Assembly (NCBI GenBank): GCA_027604665.1 | Contig: JADGIZ010000011.1 | Location: 1 to 51,191 of the forward strand | DNA from: Polyrhizophydium stewartii | Lineage: Eukaryota > Chytridiomycota > Chytridiomycetes > Rhizophydiales | Direction: 5' to 3' | DNA length: 51,191 bases | In this document: piece by piece, positions 32,298 through 45,556 of the stretch | Layout of the letters: each line of letters opens with the position of its first letter | Numbering within the stretch: the first letter of the stretch is position 1 | Translations under genes and position numbers: made by a program | Notes under the pieces: generated by a model | Seen by the model: only the letters and a program-made list of their open reading frames with translations | Told to the model about the DNA's origin: nothing | Databases searched by the model: none

Positions 32298-35200
32298 ATG
32301 TCGGCGGTCGCGCCAGGCTCGGCGGCGCTGGCCGCGGCAGGCGCGCAGCCTGGCGCCAACGCGGACGCCAACGCGCACACGCTTGGAGTAGGCGCAGGCA
32401 TGACTGGCGGCGCTGGAGCCGTAAGCTTTGCGGACCCCTCGGACGCAGGCAAGCTAGAGGCGGAGATCCCCGACGAGCTCAAGGAGTACCCGCCGCCAGA
32501 GTCCATTGCCAGCCTCGACAAGCAGATGGACGCGGTGCGTGCGCACTCGCTCGGCAGAGTCATTCCGGCGTTGGCTCGCCATCACGGTGTCTGCGGCGCG
32601 TGCTCTGACGCTGCAAGAACAGCTGCTCGAAGATATCAAGATCCTCCTGGATGCACGCAACAAAGAGTTCCAGATCTCGGGCGAGAGCCGCACGCGCATG
32701 CCGCTTCTTCCACCGATATCGTGAGCTGCCAAAGTATCGCTGCACATACCTCCTCTCCGCGCTGATCCAAAAGCCGTTCCGCATGTGCCCCTCCCCCCCG
32801 CGCCACCAATGTGCGCTGCGAGTACAGCAAGTTCGAGACGTTCAAGACAACGAGAAAAGATAACCTTGAGAGCATCCTCAAGGTTGAGATTCCATCGCGA
32901 AAGATTGGCGCGAGCGAGGTCATTCAGAAAGGGGTGGGTTGTCGAGCCCAAGTCGTCTCACGGCGAACGCTACGCTGATTGTACCACCGACGGGGATTGC
33001 ATCGTTCCGCGAAACCAGATGAGGCAGTACTGGAACATTGAGCGCTACTTTGAGGGAGATCGTCTTCTGGATATGCTCCTTTGCTTCTATAAGGAAAAGG
33101 CCGAAAGGTTGCTGCAAGAGAACCGTCTTCTCATGTCGCGATGGAGCCGCTTCTGTGGGTTATGGAGTGCAGGCTGGTGGAGTGCACCATGCTGGTGACT
33201 GAACTGAGTCTTTGTCCGCGCGATTATAGGCCGCACCTCCTTTGACATTTCACGCTTCTACCCAACGTTTTACAAGCGAAACGAGCGTTTACGCATCGAG
33301 TTTAGCGACGCAGCCACCCGCTATGAGCGGCTGTTCGAGATCCACCAAGCTCGCGTCCAGAAACGGCGCGCTGAAATGGTCTCGCAATTAGTCTGGAAAC
33401 GTACCAGCACTTGACGACGCTGACAATACTAAGCGTGCAGGCAGCAGAGGAGGCGGCCCGTATTGATGCCGAGCGCCGAGGCCTTGCAGTCCTCAAAAAC
33501 AAGACAGGCCTGGCGAGCTCACGAAAAGTCGAGCGTGCCGAAGACAAAGACGAGCGGAACGGTGTGGCCAGCATGTGCCCTGTGCAGCAGAGAAGCCATA
33601 TCATATGCACCCAGCTGAACCGTATCCATCGCAGTCTTCTCTGGGATCATGGACGAGCTGTCTTTCTTTGGCCCGCCAGAGCTTGGCCAGGATCCTGGCT
33701 TTGACGTCGAGGACTTGGCAATCTACATGCGCTGGCTGATTTCAATCGATAAGGAGCGCCGCGACCTGTCGCTCTATCTCATCCGCAGCAAAGTAAGAAA
33801 CCGTCTTGATTTAAAATAGGCCGGCTGATCTCTTTTGCTGAAATATTCCTGCAGCTCATCTTGCACAAGGAGCGAAATGATCTGCTCGAGGACTATCGCT
33901 TTCTAGACGAGCTCAAATCTGGCGACGAGATCGTTGACTCGCTTGAGTACTTTGATAATCTAAATGCGTGAGTTGCGCGCATGTTGTCGGTCGATGGCGC
34001 TGCTGCTGGCGGTGGCATCCGAAAGCTCAACCGCACACCAGATACATCGACCAGCCTCCAATCAAAACCCCGCGCGTGGAGGACCTGATTGCCGAATACG
34101 ACCTGCTCGTGTCGCACTGGGACGTCGAGACGCCAATCAACCAAGAGGACGGGCGGCCGTTCGCTTACGAGATTGACCACAAGTTTTTCAACAATTTTGC
34201 GGAGCAAAGCCTGCAGTTTTCGCTGGCACCTTACGAGGCAATTCAAGTCGGCTCGGACCCGGGCGACGCAAGCGCAAGAGAAGGCCCCGCACAGCATTCG
34301 GGAAACAGCGGCCTTGACGAGCTGACAAACTCGCTTGCAAATCTGTCTGGTTACACGCAAAAGTCCAACACAAAGTGTATGCGCTCGCCGCAATCGTCAC
34401 TTTGAGGCGTCAGCTGACGTTGATGTGCCGATACAGCAACGCGCTTCCCCAAACTGCGACGAGCAACTTGGCTCGATTCAATCACGCTTGTGCCCGAGTT
34501 TGACGAGTCGCAGGCAGCGTATCGCCGCATCGTCGCCCAGCTTGTCGACACTGATATGGAGCTGCGAATCGAGCACGACATGCTGCTATCGTCGGACCAC
34601 GAAGCCGTTGGCGTGCAGCTCAAAGAAATCGCCAAGCGTGTCTGGGAGCGCGCGGCGTCGGAGCCCAACTGCAAGCCGCACGCTGTCAAGATCTCAATCA
34701 TCCCCCAACAGCGCGAGTACAAGCCGCCCGTCGACACGGAAACACGACAGCCGCACATGTTCGATCTTGGCATGGCGGTGTCAGAGATCAAGAGCGACTC
34801 GCTCAGCAGCAACATTCTCGCTTCGAAGAAGAAGGACTACGGCTTAATACTGAAGAGCAACGAGGAGAACCGCAAGCTCGAGATGGAGTTGCTCAATGCC
34901 GACCCCATGCGCAACATTGAGAGTTCAGAGGTGATCCAGGTACACAGCTGCATGTATCGCGAGAGACCATGGACGCACGATTAACACTCCGTGAATGCAA
35001 ATTTAGCCAACCCTTGCAACTATTTTTGCCGAGCACGAAGTGTTTGCGTACCTTCAGATGCGCTTCATCAAGATCCGTGAGCTGCGCGTGAAGTTGCTGC
35101 GCCAGTTCAACTACCTGCGCGTGATCGAAAAGCGCCTCAACTTGGACGTGAGCCCGGCTCGTCTTGCGCGCGCACCTTCCCGGTTGATGTGCGACTGACA

Positions 35201-38200
35201 TGCGCCGCGTGGCCCGCGCAGATGGCAGTGCTGGCGGGACAGCGGCTCAGCGAGACGCAAGTGTCTGCAGAGGCGATTATCGCAAAGATGTGAGGTGCCT
35301 GGCCAGATCCCAATGTGACGACGGAAGTGCGCGTCTGACAAGTGTGAAACCAAGGTGGAGACGCGCAGAGTTTCTCGACATGGGCTCCCAAGGCGACGAA
35401 GGCCGTGACAAACAGCCTGAACCATCGGAAAGCGCCGACTTGAAAGGGTACGCCTCGATGGAGACAAGCTCAATTGTGCATGGCATGATCCAAGTGTGCG
35501 ACGCAAAAGGCACTCCGTTTGTTTACGGTATGGGCATGGGCACGACTGCCGCTGGTGATTGAGCAAAACGGCGGTTTCTAAGTTGCATGGCGCAAAAGAT
35601 GTCGCACTTGCGGATATGGAGGCATTTGATACAGAAATGATGCATATTGTGACGCTCTACATCAACGAAAGTCGGCCCGACGACCACATCAACCCCGAGT
35701 ACCTGGACGAGCTGCGATTTCGCATGAGCAACCGCCGGAGTGAGCGACTTGACGCACCCTCAGATTGAGCCGCGGCGAGTGATTCGATGCTGACGGCCAA
35801 TAAGCCGAGATGCTCAATGTCACGTATCTCAATCCATTTGCTGACAGGTCACAGATAATGCTCGAGTTTTACGAGGCGCATTTCGCATACCAGAACGCAA
35901 AGATAGAGGTGGGGCTACTTTGGGCAGCGATTTTGGTGGATGCGAAACAGGGGCGACGCTAACAACGCAGGTTGTTGCATTACAGCTGCTGAATTCGTAT
36001 CTCGAGGGTTACGAGCATGTCACCGACATCACAAATGCCAAAGAACTTGCGCATATCATCACCAACATTGTGCACCTGAAGCCCCTTCTCAATTTGCAGG
36101 AGTCGTACTTTGGACGCTCGTACGCACAAAGCACCAAGGCGCTCGAACTGCACTCGCAGCTTGTGGTAAAGTGCATCAGGCATGTTTCCAGCGTGCAGCG
36201 AGAGTGGTGCGGCCGATACACGCCAAAGTAAGGGGCATCGTCCTATTTCCATGACCGCGCTGGGCAATTGCTGACGCGCGTGGACGCCAGATCCAAGCCA
36301 CCCAGCACCGCAGACCTCTTGTCAGACACATCCGATACGAGTTTGAACCAGAGCAGACGCCGAGAAAGCAACGCTCATATGGATGGTCGCGGCAATCCAA
36401 AGAAGGAGAAAAGCCCTGATCTATTCTACGACTCCATCTTGAAGATCGGGCTTCCGTTTGTGTGCGGTGAGAGCATGCATTGCACCTTGGCGACGGGGCA
36501 GATGTGAGGCTGATCATATTCGCTCAACGTATTTGACACAGATACGGACAACCAGCCCATTATCATGCACCACCCAGAAACCACCTTTCAAATGACCGAG
36601 GTCATCCCCGCGCTCGAGAATCTGGTTCAGCTCTGGGGAACAATCCAAAGCCTGCAACGAGAGCTCGAAGATGTCGTCGAAAGCCTTTCGGCATCACGCC
36701 GTGCAGCAAGGAGCATCGTCGACTGCGCTGTACTCAAAGCGCTCAATGTGCGTGAGCTCGCTGTGCAGTTGGCTTTCCCGAAATTCCAAGCTTTTGATGC
36801 TTACGCAGCCTCGCGAGTCAACAGGAGTTCTGGGATATGATGGCAGACAACAAGTTTCAGCTCTCGCAGCGCACACGCCGCCAAATTGGCGGGCTCGACT
36901 CAAACTTGTGGCTGCAAAACCCATATCTGCCCGACGCGCTTCTCAGCGAGTATTATGTGCCGTACGACCAGACGGACGAAGGAACATACAAGTCGCTCGG
37001 GGTGCAGCTGTCGGCTCAGTCGTTCTTCAACGATGCAAGCTTCCAGGCCAACGGTCGGGAGATCTTGTTTCGCGGCCTCAAGGTCGTCGTTCTACGCAGC
37101 CGTCTGCTGCGCACCTGGATCGAGTCTGGTACGCCCCCCAGTGTGGCAGCTCGCTACTTTTCGCTTTTCTGCTGATCAATGGGCACCCAGAAAACTGGAG
37201 GAAGGCATACGAGGCACAGTTTTCGCAGATGGGCGTTCCCAAGGCCAACTTCGCAAACCGCCTGGGTCCGCTGAGATTTGATGCCGGCAATGCAAACTCG
37301 AGCTCGTTTGAAGAGGCCGCCGAGGCAAGTGCGATTGCGTTGCTTGACGCCCATTTGGTATATAAGGCTGACTCTCGAGCTTTATGACAGCAACAAGAGG
37401 ATGCCGAGGAGGACATTGGCGCGCTGAACGACAATTTGAACGACTCTGAGACCGACCTCGACTCGGCCGCCATCGATACGGGCCTCTTTCGGCTCGGCCC
37501 CTTGGCGATCTCTGAGCTCGACGAGCTGCAGTCGCTGATCGACGTTTCAAACTTGCCGGGTATCACGAGTCTCATGCGCCCCACGGGCATCCTGCGTCTC
37601 AAGCAAAGCATACGGGTTAGAACAAGCCATCACGAATGCTGCTCCCAATTGACGCAGCTGATGTTGTTGCGTCCAGATTCAGCTCCTGGAAAAGAACTGG
37701 CTGATGGCCGCCACCGAGCTGCACAATCTTTTGCTTTCCGAGATCCATGGGGCAACTCTCAACGGCCAGCAGGCTCCTTCAACGGACAAGAACCAGAGCC
37801 AACGACCGACTGTGGCATCTGCGACAGGCGCGGACCTGCCAAACAATAATCTGTTTGATGTTGACTACCGCACGCTTGCGACAACCAATCTTGGCAAGAA
37901 GAAGCAGCTGCGTCGCATTCTCATGGCCGAGTTCTCGAAAGAGTGCGTGCAGTGGCGATCATGGTGTGCCACCTTGCATGCTGACCCGCTTTGGCTGCAG
38001 ATACAAGTCGCTCTCCTCCCAAGACATCACCGAGAACCAAAAAGAGCAGGCGATCATCAAGTTCAAGGTTTTTGCATGCAGCCACGCTCTGCAAGCTGTT
38101 TGGCGCTGACACATCCACAACAGGCCAAGTTGATCGAGTGGTACTGCGCAAACATGGCCGAGGTTGTTTCTCAGGAGTGCGAGCGCACAGAGTTTGCCAA

Positions 38201-41200
38201 ACTCATTTCGGAGATCCGAAAAACTGCAAGCAATATCCTTTTTCCTGTCTCGCTTGACCGCTGTTTGTCGTGTTGTTCTCAAATCCGTCTCGATTCCTTG
38301 ACAAAGACTCACGCACTCAGCACGGAAAGCTGATTTTCTTGTTTTCCAACATCACGCGCCACTCTGACTACTTTGCCAGTAAGCTCGCACCAGGCATGCT
38401 ATCATGCCCAGCCCACGAGAGCTGAACAAAGCTGGTCGGCAGGGCTGCAGGACGGCGGGTCCGAGGTCGACCGCCAGAGGTACAAGCAGTCTGTGCAGAC
38501 GCAGGAAATCGTGTGCAACGATGCCGGAGCAGGCGCAGAGCGGCTTGCCAAGCTGTGGTATCTTCCGCACCTGACCGAGATTGTTCTTGTGAGAGGGCCT
38601 GTTTCAACGTGCATGACATGCACGCGGCAAGCTGACGTCCAAGCCTTCGGGCATCCAAGACCATGGGCGGACCAGACAAGCCGCACAAAGGCGCCATTGA
38701 TCTGTCGCACCGCATCTTCCGCAACCCGCAGATCTTCCTCAAGTCCGCCAAGATACACTCTCTTATTTTTGAAATCTACTCGATCGTGAGCGTGTTTGCG
38801 CACCTGCTCCAGGACAATCGGCGCTATGCAGCTTCAGTCAAGCAGCTGCGCGAGGCAGACTATGTCGTCTCGACCATGAACCTGATCAAGCGCGACCTGC
38901 TCAACCAGGGAGAGCCCGCAGACTACACCCGCGTGCACAACTTCCTTGCCGCAAAGTGGCAGTTCTGGTTTCTCAAGCTCAAGTACGCCATTTCGTCGTC
39001 GATCAATGTCCTGGAGATGAACATGGTGAGTTGGAGGTGAAATATGGCCGTTTACGGTGCATCGGCCTGACAACGCTTCGACCAAGTTCAACGCCGATCG
39101 AGCAATCTTGGCCTCGCATTACGCCAAATGCATCACCAAAAAGTTCACCTACCTGCGAAATCCAAAGCGCGGAAAGCACGAGAAGCCACTGAGCGGCAGC
39201 AAAGTATGTATGCGCGAGCTGGGCATCGCGGCTCTCGCTGACCCGGCCATTCGCTTGCGTTGGCAGGCGGCGTTTGTGGTCACGCGGACTTTTATTCCGA
39301 CGTCTCATGTCTTTGGAAGCCTCAGCCCACAGGCAAAGCGGCTGTGCGACTCAAAAGTCCAGGAGATTGACGAGAGCATTGAGGAGCACTTCCAGCTGAT
39401 TCAGTACAATGGGTCAGACGAGGACATGAACAAGAGTCTGAGCGACTTTTTGACATTCAACATCAAGCTACTTGCCCTGCGGCGCGAGTACTTTGCTCTT
39501 CTGACGGGCGGCCAGCCAATCAAAAACGAAACGATGCAGGCCAAGATCTTCCAAAAGTACAAGATGCGCATCATTGTCCCATCGCTGCGGCAGTACCACA
39601 AGACCGGCTCGAAAGGAAGTGAGTCCACTCTCGCTAATTTTCTTGGATGACGATTCGACATTGCACTGATGCGTTCTCATCCCACCCATCCGCAGACGCA
39701 GGCACCGGTACGCGGCTGTTTCTGAGATGGCTGTTTGACCAATTCTGACGCAAAAGGCATGCGCAGCAATCTTGCTGCAGGACGAGATCATCACGGGCGA
39801 AGGCTCGCTCGAGATCAACCGGGTTGCTCGCGGGGCGTTTGATAGATGCCAGCTCGTGGTGCTGCAAAACGAGATCATGCGCGACTATTCGGCCAAAATG
39901 GTGCGCAGTGCGCAAGAGTACTTTGACAAGCTGACGGATGAGCGGCTTGGACGGCTGTTTCGCGGCAGCGACACCGCCGGAGTCAACTCGCCGTCCGACG
40001 CACCAGAGTTTGCCTTTCGCATCTCCGAAGAGGATTACAACATCAAGATGTCTATTTTCAACACGTTCCTGTCGGATCTGCATCACTCGAGCGTCGAGTT
40101 TGTGAGCAGCGCGCAGCACCATCAATTCCTTGACAGGAGTCAAAGAATGCTGACCACCGCGCGCTTGCTGCAGCTGCAAGATCTCAAGGACAAGCAAACA
40201 ATGGCGCCGACTGTCAAGTCTGGCCGCCACGCGCAGAAAGCTGACGACCCGCAGCTGTCAGCAATCTTTGATGACAAGAAGATCTTTGCCTGCAACAAAG
40301 AGTTTCTTGGTCGAGCGGTGCGGCTTGCTGATTTGCAGATGTTGCGATCCTGCATGTGCGCTGACGCAGCAGCAACTCCACTTTTCAGATTGTGCGACTC
40401 GCGACGCACTTGAATCAGTGGAAGACGGACTGCGTCACGGAGCAAGAAGGCTTTGTGGGTGCGCTGTACGGCCACCTGCTCAACACGATCCGCAACTTTG
40501 AGCAGATCATTCTGTTCCAGGCGCAAGAGAAGCGCGAGATGGCCATCGTGAGCCTGTGCTTGAAGATCAACTTCTTGCGGTTGATGGATGCTCATGTGAG
40601 TCCGCTCTTGCGCAGAATTTTCGACGCGAGTCACGACTCATGGCGCACGAAATTGCTCTCGAGACATTCAGCGAGATGGCAAGCATGTCGGTCGAGCTCA
40701 ATGAGATGCGCAAGAGCCGCAAGATCGACGAGCGCAAGCTGCGAAATAAGATCATTGACGAGTACGACGACCTCGTCCAGGAGCTGACCAAGGAAATCGG
40801 GGTCTTGCGCCACCGGTTTCGCGAGTACCAGATTGGCAATCTTAACGACGTCATGAATATCATGGCCGAGGCCAAGAAGGAGCAGCTCATTGTGATGACA
40901 CAAAATGAGGAGCTGCCGCTGGGCATGCGCGAGGCGGCCGAAGCAATGATCCAGCACGAGGAACAGCTTGCATCTCTGCGCGAGCAGAACCACGAGCTGA
41001 AGATGACGGTGCGAAGAGCATGCCTTTGGAGCTGCCGCCCAACGAGTCTTGTGTGTTGAGACCGACTCTGCATGTCGATGCAATCCAGGTGCTCAAAATC
41101 CGCTCGATGTTCACGATGAAGGAGCAAGCGCTCAAGTGCTACTATGAGCGCAAGCTGCGCAAGCTGTCAGACGCAAACAAGGAAGCCGAGGAAAAGCTTT

Positions 41201-42617
41201 GGGACAACTACCGCGACGCCGAGGCACGTGAGCGGACGCTGCGCAAGCAGCTAACCAAGCTGCAGAAAGCCAAGTCGACCATCGAGTTCCAGAATGAGCT
41301 GCTTCAGCGGCAGTTGCGCGAAGAGGTCAGATGGCGCATTAGTTTGTGCCGCACAGCGCAATTCTGACATGGCTGCCGTCAACTCTGTTGCAGCAAACCA
41401 AGCCTCGCACGAACCAGACCCTCAAGGCCGGAGCCACTGCAGCGCAGATTGCCGAGCGCTCGCCAAGCAAGGGCCGTGGACGAAGCGAAGCTAAATCGCA
41501 GAAGCTCACCGAGCTCGAGGACCGGCTGCGACGCTACGAGGGAATCAACATCGACAATCTGATCCAGGAGCTTGCCAACAAAACAGCACTACTTGAAGAG
41601 ATGATCCAAGAGAAGCGCGACAGGTACGCCTGTTTCGAATTTCAGACAGCTAGCCGCACGCGTTGACCCTGTACATCAGAGAGCGAAGTGTATCGGCGGT
41701 CAAGGACGGCACCCAGCGCCGCGTCAAGTCCGCGCGCTGGAACCGATCGCGCAGTCCGAGTCCAACGGCGCCGCATCAGGATTCAAGTACAGCATCGCGG
41801 CCAGTGTCTGGCTTTCGCGACGCAAGGACGTACTCCTCAGGCTCCAGCACACGCGCGGTCTCTGCAGTCACTCGACTCGGCGTCGGCCTTGCTGCGGCTG
41901 CAGCAGAACCGCTGTCCGCGCGGGACCGCGAGACGGTCGAGCTCAACTCGCACATGGTGGACAAGATGCAGGAGCTGCTGCGCGAGAACAAGGCGCTGCG
42001 CCGCAAGCTCTTTCTCAACGGCATTCCACTGCCGCCCGAGAGCCGCAACGTGCCGTATCTGCGGCTGGGCCAGAGCACGCCGCGGCACGACTCGGGAGTC
42101 GCAACAAGTGCCCACAGCCGCGTCGCGTCGCCGGAGCGATCCGCGTCCCGGCCGCGCACCGCTGCGACGCACGAGTCCGGTGGCCGTCGGTCGGCGGGAA
42201 TTCTGCGCAACGGCCCGCAGACGCCTGGCGGCGGCCCGGGGGCGGCCGGCTTGGCTGGTCTCGGTGCCGAGCTGCCGCCGCTTGAGCGCGCGCCGCAGTA
42301 CCAGCGCGTCGGCAGCGCCAAGCAGGTTGGTTTTGCGAGCGACGTTCCCGACGCAGCATCGGCGCAGGGCTCGCAGTCTTTGCAGGCAGCGTACTTGAGC
42401 CAGGCAGGCTTGCATCCACAGGACCCGCGGCAGCGTCTGGTGGCACCAAGATCGGGGCTCTCGCCCATTCCACCTGACGCAGGAAGTGAGTTGTGTACAT
42501 CTCGCCCCAGCCACGCTCTGCGTATCAGTACTGACCAAGCGCTTCGGGCATGCAGTCTTGCGTGCGGCTCCGAACGACCCAGATGCGAGGCAGCGACCCC
42601 AAACGGTGAGAACATGA
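32298..42617 (+). CDS. giant coiled-coil protein resembling CCDC162 (DUF4549), 37 exons
   Basis: Model: 32298-32534, 32623-32720, 32828-32933, 33019-33154, 33230-33378, 33441-33561, 33635-33792, 33855-33967, 34042-34376, 34437-34939, 35007-35147, 35222-35289, 35355-35520, 35583-35739, 35805-35908, 35971-36227, 36291-36466, 36542-36747, 36825-37128, 37191-37357, 37391-37615, 37683-37942, 38001-38067, 38124-38246, 38321-38378, 38443-38588, 38660-39025, 39087-39203, 39267-39618, 39696-39707, 39767-40317, 40389-40595, 40664-41008, 41089-41325, 41394-41623, 41680-42485, 42556-42617. All phases close, giving 2621 residues. The protein is mainly alpha-helical: an N-terminal DELKEYPPPESIASLDKQMD block, long charged helices, a heptad-rich region (exons 33-35, LTKLQKAKSTIEFQNELLQR), and a Ser/Arg-rich tail. 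Size and N-terminus recall CCDC162, found mainly in ciliated organisms; that assignment is moderate. No enzymatic motif was seen. A structural axonemal or basal-body role is inferred. Introns 20, 29-30 and 32 are the least certain. Confidence 0.7.
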
Positions 42618-42833
42618 ACTTGGTGGAGCTGGACTGCCGGATTCGCTTGCTTATGCGATCATGCAGGCGCCTCTCGGGCGGCGTGTCAACTTTGGTCCTT
42701 GAAGACCTGCTGCCGTGGGCCAAGAATAAAGCGCCTGAAGCCATCTGCGGCCATGCCGCCATTGGGCCATCTGGATCGGAGCCGGTGTGGTGCAGGGCGA
42801 ACCCGCCGAGCGGCCAAAAACTCGACTTTCGCC
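42618..42833. other. intergenic region, CCDC162-like to Arc1-like
   Basis: 216 bp between two plus-strand genes. Contains the 3' UTR of the first and the promoter of the second. No element was identified. Confidence 0.35.
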
Positions 42834-44532
42834 ATGTCGCTCACGCTCAGTGTGCACTCCAAGGACGTGCTGCTGCGCATCGTCGCCGCGCTGTCCGCGC
42901 CCAAGCTCGCGCTTGCCGTCGAGGCGTCGGCCGAGCAGGTGCGTCTGCGTGCGCGGGGGGGGGGGAGCCTCGAAGCACCGCACGCCGAGCAGCGGTCGGG
43001 CGGCTGCACTGGGCTGATCACGGCGCTGACACGACGGCACGCACACGCAGACGGGCCTTGCAACGCTCAGGACCAAGGGCGGCCAGACAATCCAGGGACC
43101 CGTCAGCGTCGCCAAGTACCTGCTTTCGCAGAGCGGCCGTACGGCACTGCTAGGCGCCTCGGACGAGGATGCGGCGCAGGTCGACGACTGGACGCACCGG
43201 TTTTTGTCGTTGACTGCGCCGGCGCTCAAGCAAGACCGCCAGGCAGCGCTCACGGTGGGCTCGTTGCGAGGCAGCACCGGGCGTGTGCGGGCGACGGCGC
43301 CCGCCGCGAGAGCGTCCAGCTCGGTTACGCTGGCTGCGCTGGCTGACTGTGCTGACTCGACGCCGCAGCAACTCAACGATCTGCTCGCTCCGCGTGTCTT
43401 TGTCGTTGGCTCCGAGCTCACGCTCGCCGACCTGGGCCTGTACGCAACGCTGTACAACACGGCGGTGAGTTGCACTCACACGCGCGGGGTCGAGCGGCCG
43501 AAACATCTGACGAGACTTTTGGGGCTCATCCGCATGCGCCGGCGCAGTTCCAGTTCTCGGAGCGCCTCAAGATCCCCAACGTGATCCGGTTCTATGACCT
43601 GATCCAGCACCGTGTGCACGCGTGGCAGCTCAAGACGGACATCCGCCTTGTCGAGTTTGATCTGACGGTGCCATTTGTGCCCAAGCCCGCGGCGCCGGCG
43701 GACGCCAAGGCCAAGGACGCCAAGGGCAAGGACGCCAAGGGCAAGGGCAAGGAGCCTGCCGAGGCTGCGCCCACCGCCGCTGATGGCGCCGCTGCCGACA
43801 AGGGCAAGAAGGGCAAGGACGCCAAGGCGGACAAGCCGGCCGCGCCTGCTGCCGCAGAGCCTGCCAAATCCGCTGGCGGATCGAGCCAGGGCAAGAAGGA
43901 CAAGCCTGCTGCTGCCGCCGCCGCCGCCGGGTCTGCCGCCGATGCGTCGCTGCCCGATCCCTCCAAGCTCGACATCCGCGTCGGCACGATCGTGTCGGTC
44001 AAGCGACACCCGGACGCAGACACCCTCTACGTCGAGGAGGTGGATCTGGGCGAGGACGCTCCGCGCACGGTCGTGTCTGGCCTCGTCAAGTACATGACCG
44101 AGGACAAGCTGCAGGACCGCAAGGTTGTGCTGCTGTGCAACCTCAAGCCCGCCAAGATGCGCGGCATCGAGTCGCAGGCCATGGTGCTGGCTACGACGTC
44201 GGCCGACGGCGCGACCGTCGAGCTTCTCGACCCGCCTGCTGGCTCTGCGAACGGCGACATTGCCTACTTTGATGGATACAAGGGTAAATCCGCATGCAGC
44301 GGATCATTTTAGCACCGCACGCTGGCTGATTTGCTTCAAATGCGCAGGCACGCCCGAGAAGCAGCTCAACTCCAAGAAGAAGGTCTGGGAGAGCATCCAG
44401 CCCAACCTGCAGACGGACCAGAAGCGCCAGGCGACCTATGTCGTTCCGGACGGCTCCAAGAGGGTGTGCGTGCTCCGCACCGACCGGGGCGTCTGCACCG
44501 TCAAGACTGTTGCCGGCGGCTCGATCAAATAA
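42834..44532 (+). CDS. ARC1: Arc1/AIMP1-like tRNA-binding cofactor with EMAP-II domain
   Basis: Four exons: 42834-42938, 43051-43464, 43548-44283 and 44348-44532, encoding 479 residues. Arc1 binds tRNA and delivers it to methionyl- and glutamyl-tRNA synthetases in the cytosol. The N-terminal part (about residues 36-175) is a GST-C-like domain with [20 protein letters not shown], which in this family docks to the synthetases. A Lys/Ala-rich linker (about 215-300, repeats of DAKGK) follows and should bind tRNA non-specifically. The C-terminal OB-fold (from about 313) has [38 protein letters not shown], and the EMAP-II extension [16 protein letters not shown]. The extension is present in EMAP-II/AIMP1 and also in some synthetases, but no catalytic synthetase domain is here. 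A run of ten or so G bases lies in intron 1 (near 42955). Confidence 0.92.
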
Positions 44533-44615
44533 GCCTGCAGCAACCCGTGTTAGGACATTGACAGTGGAAGGCAAATGAACTGCCAGTGTGAAAGGCAGTC
44601 GGCTGGCTGGGTGAT

Positions 44616-45556
44616 GCGCAGCAGCATTGCCCAGCTTCATTGGTCGCTGTCGAATGCCGGGCGGCCGACGACCGGGAAGCGGAACGACGAGATCGGCTCC
44701 TTGGTCGTGCCGTCCGCCAGCGTGCCCTCGACGATCTGGCCAGGCACCACAGGGCCGACTCCCTCGGGCGTGCCTGCGTGCACACCAACACACGCCACCA
44801 GCGATCCGCAGCGATAACATCCTCGTCAGCAGCCTGCCAGCCAGCGAGAACGCGATTGCAACCGCTCGCTGCTGTCCGCTCGCAGCAACGGCCGCATCTG
44901 TGAAGCAACTCACCAGTCAGGATCACGTCGCCCTCCTCGAGACGCATGACCGAGCTCACAAAGCTGATGAGCTTCGGGATCCTGCAACGGGGCAGACGGC
45001 CGACAAGGCGCAGCCGGCCGCGATCTGTCAGCCGCCGCGATGCCAGCTGCCGAGACGCGCGGGTGGCAGGATGCAGCACGCCTTGCAGCTCGCTGCGACA
45101 AAGCGCAGGTGCTCGACGCAAGGGCGTCGGCGCAACCAGTGCGCACGCGCAGGCGCAGCTCTTGTCGCACTGCGCTCAGACGCAGATCCGCGCGATGCGG
45201 GCTGCCGCGACGTCGTGCTCACCGGAAGATCATCTCGGACGTCGACCCGTCCTGCGTGACCTTGCCGTCAACCTGCGCGCCGTCGGCACGGAGCCCGCAA
45301 CAGCGATTCTCATCAGCAAGCTTGCTTCCATTCGATGATGCGGATCGCCCATCGCCTGGCTGACTGCGGCAGATCACGGGTGGGAGGGGGACGATGTGGT
45401 GTGTGCGATGGTGCGGCTCGTGCATGACAAGCACACCTTGAGCGTGAGCTGCAGGTTGTTGTAGTCCTTGATCTTGGACGGCGGGATGAAGTCGCCGACT
45501 GGCGTGAAGGTGTCGAATCCCTTGGCGACCGTCCACGGATGGCCCTTCTTCTTGGC
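44616..45556. repeat. near-identical segment shared by the tandem FAHD1 genes (with 46271-47210)
   Basis: From about 20 bp past the stop codon up to the start of exon 4, copy A aligns with 46271-47210 of copy B with only scattered differences. The offset is 1655 throughout introns 5 and 6 and 1654 after intron 4. Upstream of exon 4 the offset changes to 1702, then 1573, then 1570, and intron sequence no longer matches. This is the pattern of a gene-conversion tract or a partial second duplication. Confidence 0.85.

Noticed and set aside
40596..40615. A 20-nt intron in the CCDC162-like gene (GTGAGT...GCGCAG)
   Set aside because: Too short for splicing. An in-phase acceptor at 40662-40663 gives a normal 68-nt intron and the same downstream frame.
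42953..42966. Poly-G run as a sequencing artefact that breaks the Arc1-like gene
   Set aside because: It lies inside intron 1 and does not affect the reading frame.
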